Shown: piece by piece, positions 1 through 5,233 of the stretch | Position numbering within the stretch: position 1 is the stretch's first letter | How the letters are laid out: every line of letters begins with the position of its first letter | Source of the DNA: Ignavibacteria bacterium | GTDB taxonomy: Bacteria; Bacteroidota; Ignavibacteria; Tepidaquicellales; OLB5 | Direction: 5' to 3' | DNA: 5,233 nucleotides | NCBI GenBank assembly: GCA_026417195.1 | Contig: JAOADS010000151.1 | Location: 1 to 5,233, forward strand | Notes under the pieces: generated by a model | Databases searched by the model: none | Seen by the model: the letters and a program-made list of their open reading frames with translations, nothing else | Told to the model about the DNA's origin: nothing | Program-made: the position numbers and the translations under genes

Positions 1-151
1 GTCTTAGTATTCTCAGAAGTTTTGCGACATGAGCTTCACTTATACCTTCTGCCTTGCTTATTTCAGGTATGGTAAGCCCTTTTACGTGATTGTTACGTGC
101 AACCCTAAGCAGACATCTTAATCCGTATTCTTCCTGTGAACTGAATTTCAT
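1..151 (-). CDS. Rrf2-family transcriptional regulator, N-terminal part (cut by window edge)
   Basis: Reading the minus strand from the ATG at 151 gives 50 open residues up to the window edge, beginning MKFSSQEEYGLRCLL. This is the typical opening of Rrf2/IscR-type winged-helix regulators. Residues about 25-50 (LTIPEISKAEGIS, then SEAHVAKLLRILR) form the helix-turn-helix and recognition helix. Family members bind promoter DNA as dimers, and many sense Fe-S clusters, redox state or cysteine metabolism. The cysteines that would bind a cluster usually lie near residues 90-110, outside the window, so cluster binding cannot be judged; Cys13 is the only cysteine visible. The start overlaps the stop of the bacilliredoxin gene as ATGA, which suggests co-transcription and translational coupling. 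Only a weak AGGG lies before it, very close to the start. Its place at the end of a SUF operon suggests, by inference, that it regulates that operon. The family call is secure; the ligand is not known. Confidence 0.88.
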   Translation of the reverse strand, partial: MKFSSQEEYGLRCLLRVARNNHVKGLTIPEISKAEGISEAHVAKLLRILR

Positions 152-693
152 TGCCCTGACTGGTTTGCAAGCGGAATCTTTGAGCCGCATCTTTTAAACT
201 GCGGAAGACTTTCATAAACTTCAGGCGGAACTGATGGTCCCTGTCTTGTACAATGTTTATTGAAAACATCTGCAAGCTCCGATGCAATGTCATCTGCCGT
301 TCGTCCTTCAATATTGAATCTCTGAAGAACGTGAATCAGTTCTCCGTTTTTGAAGAGCGCAATAAAAGGAGATGAGGGCGGAATTCCCTGAAGATAATTT
401 TGTCTGAAATAATCCACTGCATCTCTGTCCTGACCGGCAAATGTTGTGAGAAGAACATCAGGTATGATTTTATTCTGAAGTGCAAGCGTTACGCCGGGTC
501 TTGCACTTCCTGCTGCACATCCGCAGACTGAATTGATAAAGACAAGTACCGTCTTATCTTTATTTTTACCTACAAACATATCAACGTCTGCTGGTGTGAG
601 AAGTTCTGTGAAACCGGCTCCTGTCAGTTCGTCTCTCATCGGCTGAACTGCAACAGGATCATAGATTGGACCTCTTTGATTGATTGTGAACAT
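148..693 (-). CDS. BrxA/BrxB-family bacilliredoxin (YphP/YqiW type)
   Basis: The 181-residue protein belongs to the thioredoxin-fold family that includes Bacillus YphP (BrxA) and YqiW (BrxB). The signature is NSVCGCAAGSARPG at residues 54-67, with the CGC active site at Cys57 and Cys59. The stretch with GIPPSSPF near 103-110 is where thioredoxin-fold proteins carry their cis-proline loop. Family members remove bacillithiol from S-bacillithiolated proteins, and YphP also has weak disulfide isomerase activity. No signal peptide or membrane segment is seen, so it should be cytoplasmic. At 181 residues it is about 35 longer than the Bacillus proteins of about 145; the extra C-terminal tail contains GPSVPPEVYESL and a further cysteine (Cys169), with Cys148 just before it. 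The ATG at 693 follows an A-rich leader with no Shine-Dalgarno sequence. It lies 43 bases after the sufT-like gene, and its stop overlaps the rrf2 start by 4 bases. The tandem arrangement ties it to Fe-S assembly, but its actual partner is unknown. BrxA and BrxB cannot be told apart, so no symbol is given. Confidence 0.9.
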   Translation of the reverse strand: MFTINQRGPIYDPVAVQPMRDELTGAGFTELLTPADVDMFVGKNKDKTVLVFINSVCGCAAGSARPGVTLALQNKIIPDVLLTTFAGQDRDAVDYFRQNYLQGIPPSSPFIALFKNGELIHVLQRFNIEGRTADDIASELADVFNKHCTRQGPSVPPEVYESLPQFKRCGSKIPLANQSGQ

Positions 694-736
694 AGTTTTT
701 TTTAATTTAATTTTAGTTTATTTATTTAAATTTGGT
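694..736 (-). other. A/T-rich spacer before the bacilliredoxin gene
   Basis: This 43-base gap is the widest one inside the run from sufC to rrf2; all the others are 3 bases or less, or overlaps. On the coding strand it is almost pure A and T and ends in a run of A residues just before the ATG. There is no GC-rich hairpin, so it does not look like a terminator. No Shine-Dalgarno sequence and no Bacteroidota-type TAnnTTTG element is seen. It most likely acts as an unstructured leader for start without Shine-Dalgarno pairing. A weak internal promoter for the bacilliredoxin and rrf2 pair cannot be ruled out. Confidence 0.35.
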
Positions 737-1075
737 TTAAAATAAGTTCAACTGCAGTTTTGCTTCTTCGCTCATCATGTCCATCGTCCATGGCGGATCC
801 CATACTACTTTAACTTTACAGTCTTTCACTCCGGGAATATTTTTAATTTTATCTTCAACTTCAGGTGGGAGTGAACCTGCTACAGGACATGCAGGGGAAG
901 TAAGCGTCATTTCTATTTCAACGTTTGCTTCATCATCAATTTTTATTCCGTAAATCAGACCCAGTTCATAAATGTTAACCGGGATTTCCGGATCATAGCA
1001 GCTTTTAAGTGCTTCAACTATTGAGTTATGAAGATCTATTTTGTCTATTCTATTATCAGGTTTTTCTTCTTTCAT
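737..1075 (-). CDS. sufT: SUF-associated DUF59/MIP18-family Fe-S assembly protein (SufT-like)
   Basis: This small cytoplasmic protein, 112 residues from the ATG at 1075, belongs to the metal-sulfur cluster biosynthetic family (DUF59, related to eukaryotic MIP18/CIA2 and bacterial PaaD and SufT). Seen in order are DPEIPVNIYELGLIY from residue 28, TSPACP at 59-64 with the conserved Cys63, and WDPPWT at 92-97 near the C-terminus. Members found in SUF operons, such as SufT of Staphylococcus, help cluster maturation when demand is high; the chemistry is not fully settled. The start at 1075 shares its A with the sufE stop (TGATG), the arrangement expected for coupled translation. An in-frame GTG at 1081 would add two residues and overlap sufE by 7 bases; I prefer the ATG, and neither has a good Shine-Dalgarno sequence. 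The family and SUF association are firm. The symbol rests on family and position, since this group is often left as 'SUF system Fe-S cluster assembly protein'. Confidence 0.9.
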   Translation of the reverse strand: MKEEKPDNRIDKIDLHNSIVEALKSCYDPEIPVNIYELGLIYGIKIDDEANVEIEMTLTSPACPVAGSLPPEVEDKIKNIPGVKDCKVKVVWDPPWTMDMMSEEAKLQLNLF

Positions 1076-1503
1076 CAGCACGTTTGTTTTAATTTATACG
1101 CTAAAGCATACATCTTAATCTGTTTTATCATAGCAGCAAGTCCGTTTGCACGTGTCTGTGCCAGATGTTGTCTCAGGCCGATTTTATCTATGAATTCAAG
1201 TTTTGAGTCTATGATTTCATCAGGTGTTCTGCCAGACAAAACTCTTATGAGAATCGCTACAAGACCTTTAACAATAGCTGAGTCACTATCAGCCAAAAAA
1301 TAAATCTTTCCATCTTTTTGCTCTGTTACCAGCCAAACGCTTGACTGACATCCTTTAACCTTGTTATCGTCTGTTTTTTTATCCTCGGGAAATTCACTTA
1401 ATTTTTTCCCTAATTCAATTATATATTCATATCTGTCCTGCCAGTCATTTAAACAGCTGAATTCCTCGGTAATTTCCCTTTCAGCTTCTTCTATTGATTT
1501 CAT
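1075..1503 (-). CDS. sufE: SufE, sulfur acceptor and activator of SufS
   Basis: SufE takes the persulfide sulfur from SufS, stimulates the desulfurase, and passes the sulfur to the SUF scaffold. The 142-residue length is normal for the family. The acceptor cysteine is Cys52 in VKGCQSSVW (residues 49-57), matching Cys51 of E. coli SufE. LNDWQDRYEYIIELGKKL at 18-35 is the usual N-terminal SufE helix, and the conserved C-terminal part includes IGLRQHLAQTRANGLAAM (108-125). Two more cysteines, Cys17 and the final residue Cys142, are not part of the known mechanism. The ATG at 1503 overlaps the sufS stop as ATGA, and GAAAGG lies about 8 bases before it as a plausible ribosome site. Lying directly after sufS fits the two-protein SufS-SufE sulfur relay, and no SufU is seen. 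The related CsdE is possible in principle, but the SUF context makes SufE the clear choice. Confidence 0.96.
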   Translation of the reverse strand: MKSIEEAEREITEEFSCLNDWQDRYEYIIELGKKLSEFPEDKKTDDNKVKGCQSSVWLVTEQKDGKIYFLADSDSAIVKGLVAILIRVLSGRTPDEIIDSKLEFIDKIGLRQHLAQTRANGLAAMIKQIKMYALAYKLKQTC

Positions 1504-2741
1504 TTCCTTAGCCTTTCAATAACTTTATTCAGTGAATCTGCAAAATAATCTATTTCCTCTTTAGTGTTGTAAAATGAAATAGATACTCTGACGGTTCCGG
1601 GTATTTGAAATCTTTTCATAAGAGGTTCTGTGCAGTGGTGACCTGTTCTTACACAGACTCCATATGTATCTAACATTAAACCTATATCAAGGGCATTTAA
1701 CTTATTAACTACAAATGAAATCACACTTGTTTTTTCAGCTGCTGTTCCGATTATTTTGATACCTTCAACTGCTGAAAGTTTATAGCTTGCATACTCCAAT
1801 AATTCTTTTTCATAGCCAGCTATATTCTCTATGCCTATTCTGTTAACATAGTCAAGAGCTTCCTTCAATCCGATAGCACCTTCAACATTCGGTGTTCCGG
1901 CTTCAAATTTCATGGGTAACTCATTATATGTAGTTTTTTCAAAACTAACCGAACTTATCATGTCACCGCCGGTCTGATAGGGAGGCATGAATTCAAGACA
2001 GCTTGATTTTCCGTAAAGGACGCCGATCCCCATAGGACCGTAAACCTTATGTGATGAAAAACAGTAAAAATCAGCATCAAGATCATCAACATCAACTTTC
2101 ATGTGCTGAACTGCCTGGGCTCCGTCAACGAGAACAGGAATTTCCTGTCTGTGTGCAAGAGAAATCATCTGCTTTACCGGATTAACTGTTCCAAGTGTGT
2201 TTGAAACGTGGCATACTGCAACAAGTTTTACTTTTTCATTCAGCAGTTTTTCATATTCTTCAAGAATTATTTCGCCTTTGTCTGTAATTGGTATTATTTT
2301 CAGTCTAGCTTTCTTTTCCTCACATAAAACCTGCCACGGAACTATGTTGGCGTGATGCTCCATTGCTGAGATAAGAATCTCATCGCCTTCAGATACGTTC
2401 GTTCTGCCGTATGAGTAAGCAACGAGATTAATTGCTTCAGTCGTTCCTCTTGTGAAAATAATCTCCGATTCGCTTTTTGCTCCTATAAAATTCCTTACAG
2501 TTTTTCTTGCATAATCAAATTCTTCTGAAGCTTTAGCTGATATTGAGTAAACTCCACGATGAATGTTTGAATTGAAATTTCTGTAATAGTGAGAAATAAC
2601 GTTAATAACGCATTCTGGTTTCTGTGTGGTTGCTGCGTTATCTAAATATATAAGGGGTTTACCACTGACAATTCTGTTGAGAATCGGAAAATCTTTTCTT
2701 ATTTCAGATACATTAAACTTATGTCTGATTTCCGTAAGCAT
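1500..2741 (-). CDS. sufS: SufS, PLP-dependent group II cysteine desulfurase
   Basis: SufS converts L-cysteine to L-alanine and leaves a persulfide on its own active-site cysteine, which supplies sulfur for Fe-S clusters. The protein has 413 residues; E. coli SufS has 406. Visible active-site parts are LDNAATTQ at 33-40, the PLP-stacking histidine in MEHHANIVPW (His129), VDGAQA at 205-210 with Asp206 and Gln209 contacting PLP, the PLP lysine Lys232 in SSHKVYGP, and the persulfide cysteine Cys370 in RTGHHCTEP. All five sit six residues beyond the E. coli numbering (His123, Asp200, Gln203, Lys226, Cys364), which shows an intact catalytic site. The short lobe around Cys370 is the group II (SufS/CsdA) type rather than the IscS type. 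The start at 2741 shares one base with the sufD stop (TAATG), and the 3' end overlaps sufE by four bases, so its translation is probably coupled to both neighbours. Confidence 0.98.
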   Translation of the reverse strand: MLTEIRHKFNVSEIRKDFPILNRIVSGKPLIYLDNAATTQKPECVINVISHYYRNFNSNIHRGVYSISAKASEEFDYARKTVRNFIGAKSESEIIFTRGTTEAINLVAYSYGRTNVSEGDEILISAMEHHANIVPWQVLCEEKKARLKIIPITDKGEIILEEYEKLLNEKVKLVAVCHVSNTLGTVNPVKQMISLAHRQEIPVLVDGAQAVQHMKVDVDDLDADFYCFSSHKVYGPMGIGVLYGKSSCLEFMPPYQTGGDMISSVSFEKTTYNELPMKFEAGTPNVEGAIGLKEALDYVNRIGIENIAGYEKELLEYASYKLSAVEGIKIIGTAAEKTSVISFVVNKLNALDIGLMLDTYGVCVRTGHHCTEPLMKRFQIPGTVRVSISFYNTKEEIDYFADSLNKVIERLRK

Positions 2742-4030
2742 TATTTGAGTCTTTCCGTTACAATCTCATTGAGCCAGTTGTGAATTACTTCGTCTTCGAT
2801 TTTTTCAAAGACATCATTTGCGAAAGCCCTGAGGAGAATTTTCCTTGCATTTGCTTCATCAATTCCCCTTGAACGGAGATAGAATAAAGCCTGCTCATCA
2901 AGCTGACCGATTGCGGCGCCGTGTGAACATTTAACATCATCGGCAAATATTTCAAGCTGAGGTTTTGTGTCTATCTTTGCATCATCGGAAAGCAGGATTG
3001 CCTTGTTTGACTGATATGCATTTGTCTTCTGTGCATCTTTTCTAACGAAAACTTTTCCGTTAAATACTCCGTGTGATTTACCCGAAAGAATTCCCTTGTA
3101 AAGCTCGTTGCTCTGGCAATGAGGCTTCCTGTGATCAATCAAGGTGTGATTGTCAACATGCTGATTTTCTTCTGTTAAATAAAGTCCGTAGAGATTACCG
3201 GTTGAATTCTCTGCGTCAAGAACTATGTTCGTGTCATTTCTTACAAGTCTTCCTCCGAGTGTAACCGAATAGTGAGAGTAATTACAGGCTTCTTCCAGAT
3301 GTGCTTCGGTAAGATTGATATGAAATGTCTGGTTGTTTTCGCTCTGAAGTCTGTAAAGCTTAACCCCGGAATTTCTTCCGCACTTTATTTCAGTTACTGA
3401 ATTCAGAAGAGTTTCGTTTCCGTAAATGCTGTGATATGTTTCAATTATGTTCAGTCGTGAATTTTCACCTGCAATAATTAAATTTCTCGGCTGGACAAGT
3501 GCGTTAAGATTATCATCTCCGGAAAGATAAATTATGTGGACAGTTTTTTTGAGAACAGTGTTGTCTGGCACATAAATCAGAACTCCGTCTCCGGCAAGTG
3601 CTGTGTTTAATGCAGTGAAGCCATTGTTTATTTCAGAATATTTTCCGAGGTGAGCATTGAGCAGATCATTTTCAGCTGATTTCAGGCTTCCGATTACCAC
3701 ACCGTCAGGCTGAGAACTGATTTCAGAAAGTTCATGTGAAAAAATTCCGTTTACAATGACAATAAGCTCTGCATCAAGTCCGGGAATTTTATATTTCTCT
3801 GCTAAAGACTTATCAAGGTTCTGTACCGGTGATTTTCTGAAATGAAAGTTGTTCAGGACTGAAACGTTTGTATATTTCCAGTCCTCGTTTTTGGTAGTAG
3901 GAAATCCGAGTTCATGGAATTTTTCTATTGCATTAGTTCTTAACTTATGTATTCCTGAGACAGAATTTCCGTTCAGACTTTCGGTTGATTCCCTGAACTG
4001 AGTAAGATATTTTTCAATAATGTTTTCCAT
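2741..4030 (-). CDS. sufD: SufD, subunit of the SufBCD Fe-S scaffold
   Basis: SufD pairs with SufB and with SufC ATPases in the SufBC2D complex, where Fe-S clusters are built and iron entry depends on SufD. The 429 residues are typical of SufD. The N-terminal region has NEDWKYTNVS at 48-57, a hallmark of SufD. The middle is the beta-helix core (about 140-370), and the C-terminal block runs DVKCSHGA at 365-372 followed by ALFYLRSRGI at 381-390. His370 in this block corresponds to His360 of E. coli SufD, a residue needed for cluster assembly, and Cys368 to Cys358. The helical tail (about 390-429) is the part that docks SufC in known structures. It starts 3 bases after sufC and shares one base with sufS. 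The paralogue SufB was considered, but the N-terminal signature and the length favour SufD. SufB itself is not in the window. Confidence 0.96.
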   Translation of the reverse strand: MENIIEKYLTQFRESTESLNGNSVSGIHKLRTNAIEKFHELGFPTTKNEDWKYTNVSVLNNFHFRKSPVQNLDKSLAEKYKIPGLDAELIVIVNGIFSHELSEISSQPDGVVIGSLKSAENDLLNAHLGKYSEINNGFTALNTALAGDGVLIYVPDNTVLKKTVHIIYLSGDDNLNALVQPRNLIIAGENSRLNIIETYHSIYGNETLLNSVTEIKCGRNSGVKLYRLQSENNQTFHINLTEAHLEEACNYSHYSVTLGGRLVRNDTNIVLDAENSTGNLYGLYLTEENQHVDNHTLIDHRKPHCQSNELYKGILSGKSHGVFNGKVFVRKDAQKTNAYQSNKAILLSDDAKIDTKPQLEIFADDVKCSHGAAIGQLDEQALFYLRSRGIDEANARKILLRAFANDVFEKIEDEVIHNWLNEIVTERLK

Positions 4031-4033
4031 TTC

Positions 4034-4786
4034 TTATACCGCTTCTCCTTCTTTCACCCATTCATAACCTTTCTCTTCGAGCTCAAGGGCAAGTTCCTTT
4101 CCGCCTGAGCGTGCTATTTTTCCGTCAACGAGAACGTGGACAAAGTCGGGAATGATATAATTCAGCAATCGCTGATAGTGTGTTACAACTATAACAGCGT
4201 TGTCTGCTGAGCGGAAAGTGTTGACTCCGTTTGCAACTATTTTCAGTGCGTCAATATCAAGACCTGAATCAGTTTCATCAAGCACAGCAAGTTTCGGCTG
4301 CAGCATCTGAAGCTGGAAGATTTCATTTCGTTTCTTCTCACCTCCGGAAAATCCCTGATTCACTGAACGGCTGAGCATTGATTCATCAATTCCGATGAGT
4401 TTCATTTTCTCTCTCATGTATTGAAGGAATTCCCTTGAGTCAAGCTCTGCTTCACCTCTGTATTTTCTGATTTCATTCAAAGCGGTTTTCAGAAAAGTTG
4501 CATTGCTTACACCGGGAATCTCAACAGGATACTGAAACGCAAGGAATACTCCTTCTCTTGCACGTTCTTCAGGGTCCATATCAAGAAGGTCTTTGCCTTC
4601 ATAAATGATTTCCCCGGATGTAACCTCATAGCCGTCTTTTCCGGCTATAACGTTTGCAAGTGTGCTTTTGCCTGAACCGTTAGGTCCCATGATTGCATGA
4701 ACCTCGCCCTTATTTACTTCAAGCGAAACTCCTTTTAATATTTCTTTTTCTTCTACTGATACGAATAAGTCATTTATTTTTAACAT
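4034..4786 (-). CDS. sufC: SufC, ABC-type ATPase of the SUF complex
   Basis: SufC is a soluble ABC ATPase that binds SufB and SufD and drives the shape changes needed for cluster assembly; it is not a transporter. The 250 residues are the normal length. Walker A is GPNGSGKS at 34-41, the Q-loop glutamine is Gln85 in AFQYPVEIPG, the signature is FSGGEKKRNE at 146-155, Walker B with the catalytic glutamate is LAVLDETDSGLD at 166-177 (Glu171), and the H-loop histidine is His203 in VVTHYQRLL. AFQYPVEIPGVSN and the EKKRNE form of the signature separate SufC from transporter ATPases. No membrane segment is seen. It is the first SUF gene of the run, 61 bases after the sorting-domain gene, with a GAGGAG ribosome site. 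Normally sufB stands in this upstream position; here it does not. Confidence 0.98.
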   Translation of the reverse strand: MLKINDLFVSVEEKEILKGVSLEVNKGEVHAIMGPNGSGKSTLANVIAGKDGYEVTSGEIIYEGKDLLDMDPEERAREGVFLAFQYPVEIPGVSNATFLKTALNEIRKYRGEAELDSREFLQYMREKMKLIGIDESMLSRSVNQGFSGGEKKRNEIFQLQMLQPKLAVLDETDSGLDIDALKIVANGVNTFRSADNAVIVVTHYQRLLNYIIPDFVHVLVDGKIARSGGKELALELEEKGYEWVKEGEAV

Positions 4787-4847
4787 TAATTTATTTTCTC
4801 CTCGTTTATAAATTTTGTTTCGGTTTGTTTTAAAATTTTCTCAGCCA
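4787..4847 (-). promoter_or_regulatory. sufC upstream spacer, possible operon promoter/leader
   Basis: These 61 bases separate the stop of the sorting-domain gene (TAG, 4850-4848) from the sufC ATG and are the only place between genes where a SUF promoter could lie. On the coding strand it is very A-rich, with an AAAATTTTAAAA run near its upstream end and a TATAAA-like stretch about 25 bases before the start. I find no convincing -35 partner, no Bacteroidota TTTG/TAnnTTTG pair and no inverted repeat resembling an IscR site. No GC-rich hairpin with a T run is seen, so read-through from the upstream gene is possible. The promoter is inferred from position only. Confidence 0.3.
4798..4803 (-). 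promoter_or_regulatory. Ribosome binding site of sufC (GAGGAG)
   Basis: The coding strand reads GAGGAG, then 11 bases (AAAATAAATTA), then the sufC ATG at 4786. It is the clearest Shine-Dalgarno sequence in the window, and it supports this start. The spacing is slightly long. The downstream genes rely on overlaps or weak sites instead. Confidence 0.6.
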
Positions 4848-5233
4848 CTATTTTATTAAAGCCAATTTTATTGTTTGAGAATAATTTTCCGTCATCATCC
4901 TGCAGAAATAAACTCCGCTTGGAACTTCTTCCGCATTCCAGTTCACTTCATAAGTTCCGGGTGTGAGTTTCTCATTCACAAGTGATTCAACTTCTCTGCC
5001 AAGTAAATCAAACACAATAATCTTGATATTACTTAACTCCGGTACCTGAAATTTTATTTTCGTTTCCGGATTGAAAGGATTGGGATAGTTCTGAAACAGA
5101 TTAAACCTGTCAGGTATATTGCCGCCGGTTTTAACTATTCCTATGGGCATATCATACTTCATAATCGTACTGTGATTCCCTACTACCCACAGTTTGTTAG
5201 GATTTTGCAAAGCTATGTCATTGAGATCAGTTC
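4848..5233 (-). CDS. Secreted protein, C-terminal end with type IX secretion (type A) sorting domain; N-terminus off window
   Basis: The frame is open from the right edge to the TAG at 4850-4848, giving 127 residues. Codons before the TTG at 5210 (reading TDLNDIA) stay open, so that TTG is not the true start and the gene is truncated by the window. The last 85 residues or so (about 5105 to 4848) are a classic Por/type A sorting domain: FNLFQNYPNPFNPETKIKF, then IIVFDLLGREV, then TPGTYEVNWNAEEVPSGVYF and a final IKLALIK. This domain directs export through the type IX system after Sec transport and is normally removed or anchored at the cell surface. The visible part before it, LNDIALQNPNKLWVVGNHST, resembles the end of a Ycf48/BNR-like beta-propeller blade, so the body may be a propeller, but that is only an inference. 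Nothing links its function to the SUF genes other than position and direction. Confidence 0.88.
   Translation of the reverse strand, partial: TDLNDIALQNPNKLWVVGNHSTIMKYDMPIGIVKTGGNIPDRFNLFQNYPNPFNPETKIKFQVPELSNIKIIVFDLLGREVESLVNEKLTPGTYEVNWNAEEVPSGVYFCRMMTENYSQTIKLALIK

Noticed and set aside
105..311. Minus-strand open frame of 68 codons
   Set aside because: It lies across the bacilliredoxin 3' end and the rrf2 start in another frame, with no family resemblance. Both overlapped genes are well supported.
1079..1081. GTG as the start of the sufT-like gene
   Set aside because: It would add only two residues and increase the overlap with sufE to 7 bases. The ATG at 1075 gives the common TGATG coupling, though the GTG is not excluded.
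1028..1303. Plus-strand open frame of 91 codons, with hydrophobic stretches
   Set aside because: It is antisense to sufE and the sufT-like gene. The hydrophobic look comes from reading A-rich coding DNA backwards, and no ribosome site or homology supports it.
3073..3264. Plus-strand cysteine-rich open frame of 63 codons
   Set aside because: It is antisense inside sufD, whose protein is conserved through this region. The cysteines come from the reverse of common sufD codons.
4828..4840. AAAATTTT/TTTTAAAA palindromes before sufC as a regulator site or terminator
   Set aside because: Short A/T palindromes are expected by chance in such A-rich DNA. The stretch has no GC stem and does not match known IscR-type patterns.
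5208..5210. TTG as the start of a 120-residue protein
   Set aside because: The frame stays open upstream to the window edge, and the protein begins mid-domain. A free-standing sorting domain without a signal peptide would not be exported.

Overview
The window holds one densely packed run of genes, all on the minus strand, so transcription runs from right to left. Its core is a SUF iron-sulfur cluster assembly operon in the order sufC, sufD, sufS, sufE and a DUF59/MIP18-type SUF-associated gene (sufT-like). Two further genes follow: a bacilliredoxin of the BrxA/BrxB family and an Rrf2-family transcriptional regulator cut by the left edge. At the right edge, upstream of sufC and in the same direction, is the 3' end of a large secreted-protein gene that ends in a type IX secretion (Por) C-terminal sorting domain.

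The best guess for the source is a member of Ignavibacteriota/Chlorobi or a related lineage of the Bacteroidota superphylum. The sorting domain has the NYPNPFNP form that is very common in Ignavibacteria, type IX secretion is confined to this superphylum, the DNA is AT-rich, and some starts lack a Shine-Dalgarno sequence and have an A-rich leader instead. This is an inference from style, not a phylogeny.

Layout, in transcription order: sorting-domain protein (5233-4848, N-terminus off the window); 61-base spacer with a GAGGAG ribosome site; sufC (4786-4034); 3-base gap; sufD (4030-2741); 1-base overlap; sufS (2741-1500); 4-base ATGA overlap; sufE (1503-1075); 1-base TGATG overlap; sufT-like (1075-737); 43-base A/T-rich spacer; bacilliredoxin (693-148); 4-base ATGA overlap; rrf2 (151-1, incomplete). 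No stretch longer than 61 bases is without a gene, and I see no RNA gene, CRISPR array, insertion sequence or convincing terminator.

How the genes work together: SufS takes sulfur from cysteine as a persulfide and SufE carries it to the scaffold, in which SufC (ATPase) and SufD take part. The DUF59 protein probably helps cluster maturation or transfer. The bacilliredoxin probably keeps thiols of this pathway or its clients reduced in a bacillithiol-type redox system, and the Rrf2 protein may sense cluster or redox state. The main oddity is that sufB, the scaffold subunit expected directly before sufC, is not in the window. The rest is a recognisable SUF locus, and I do not claim a wholly new system.
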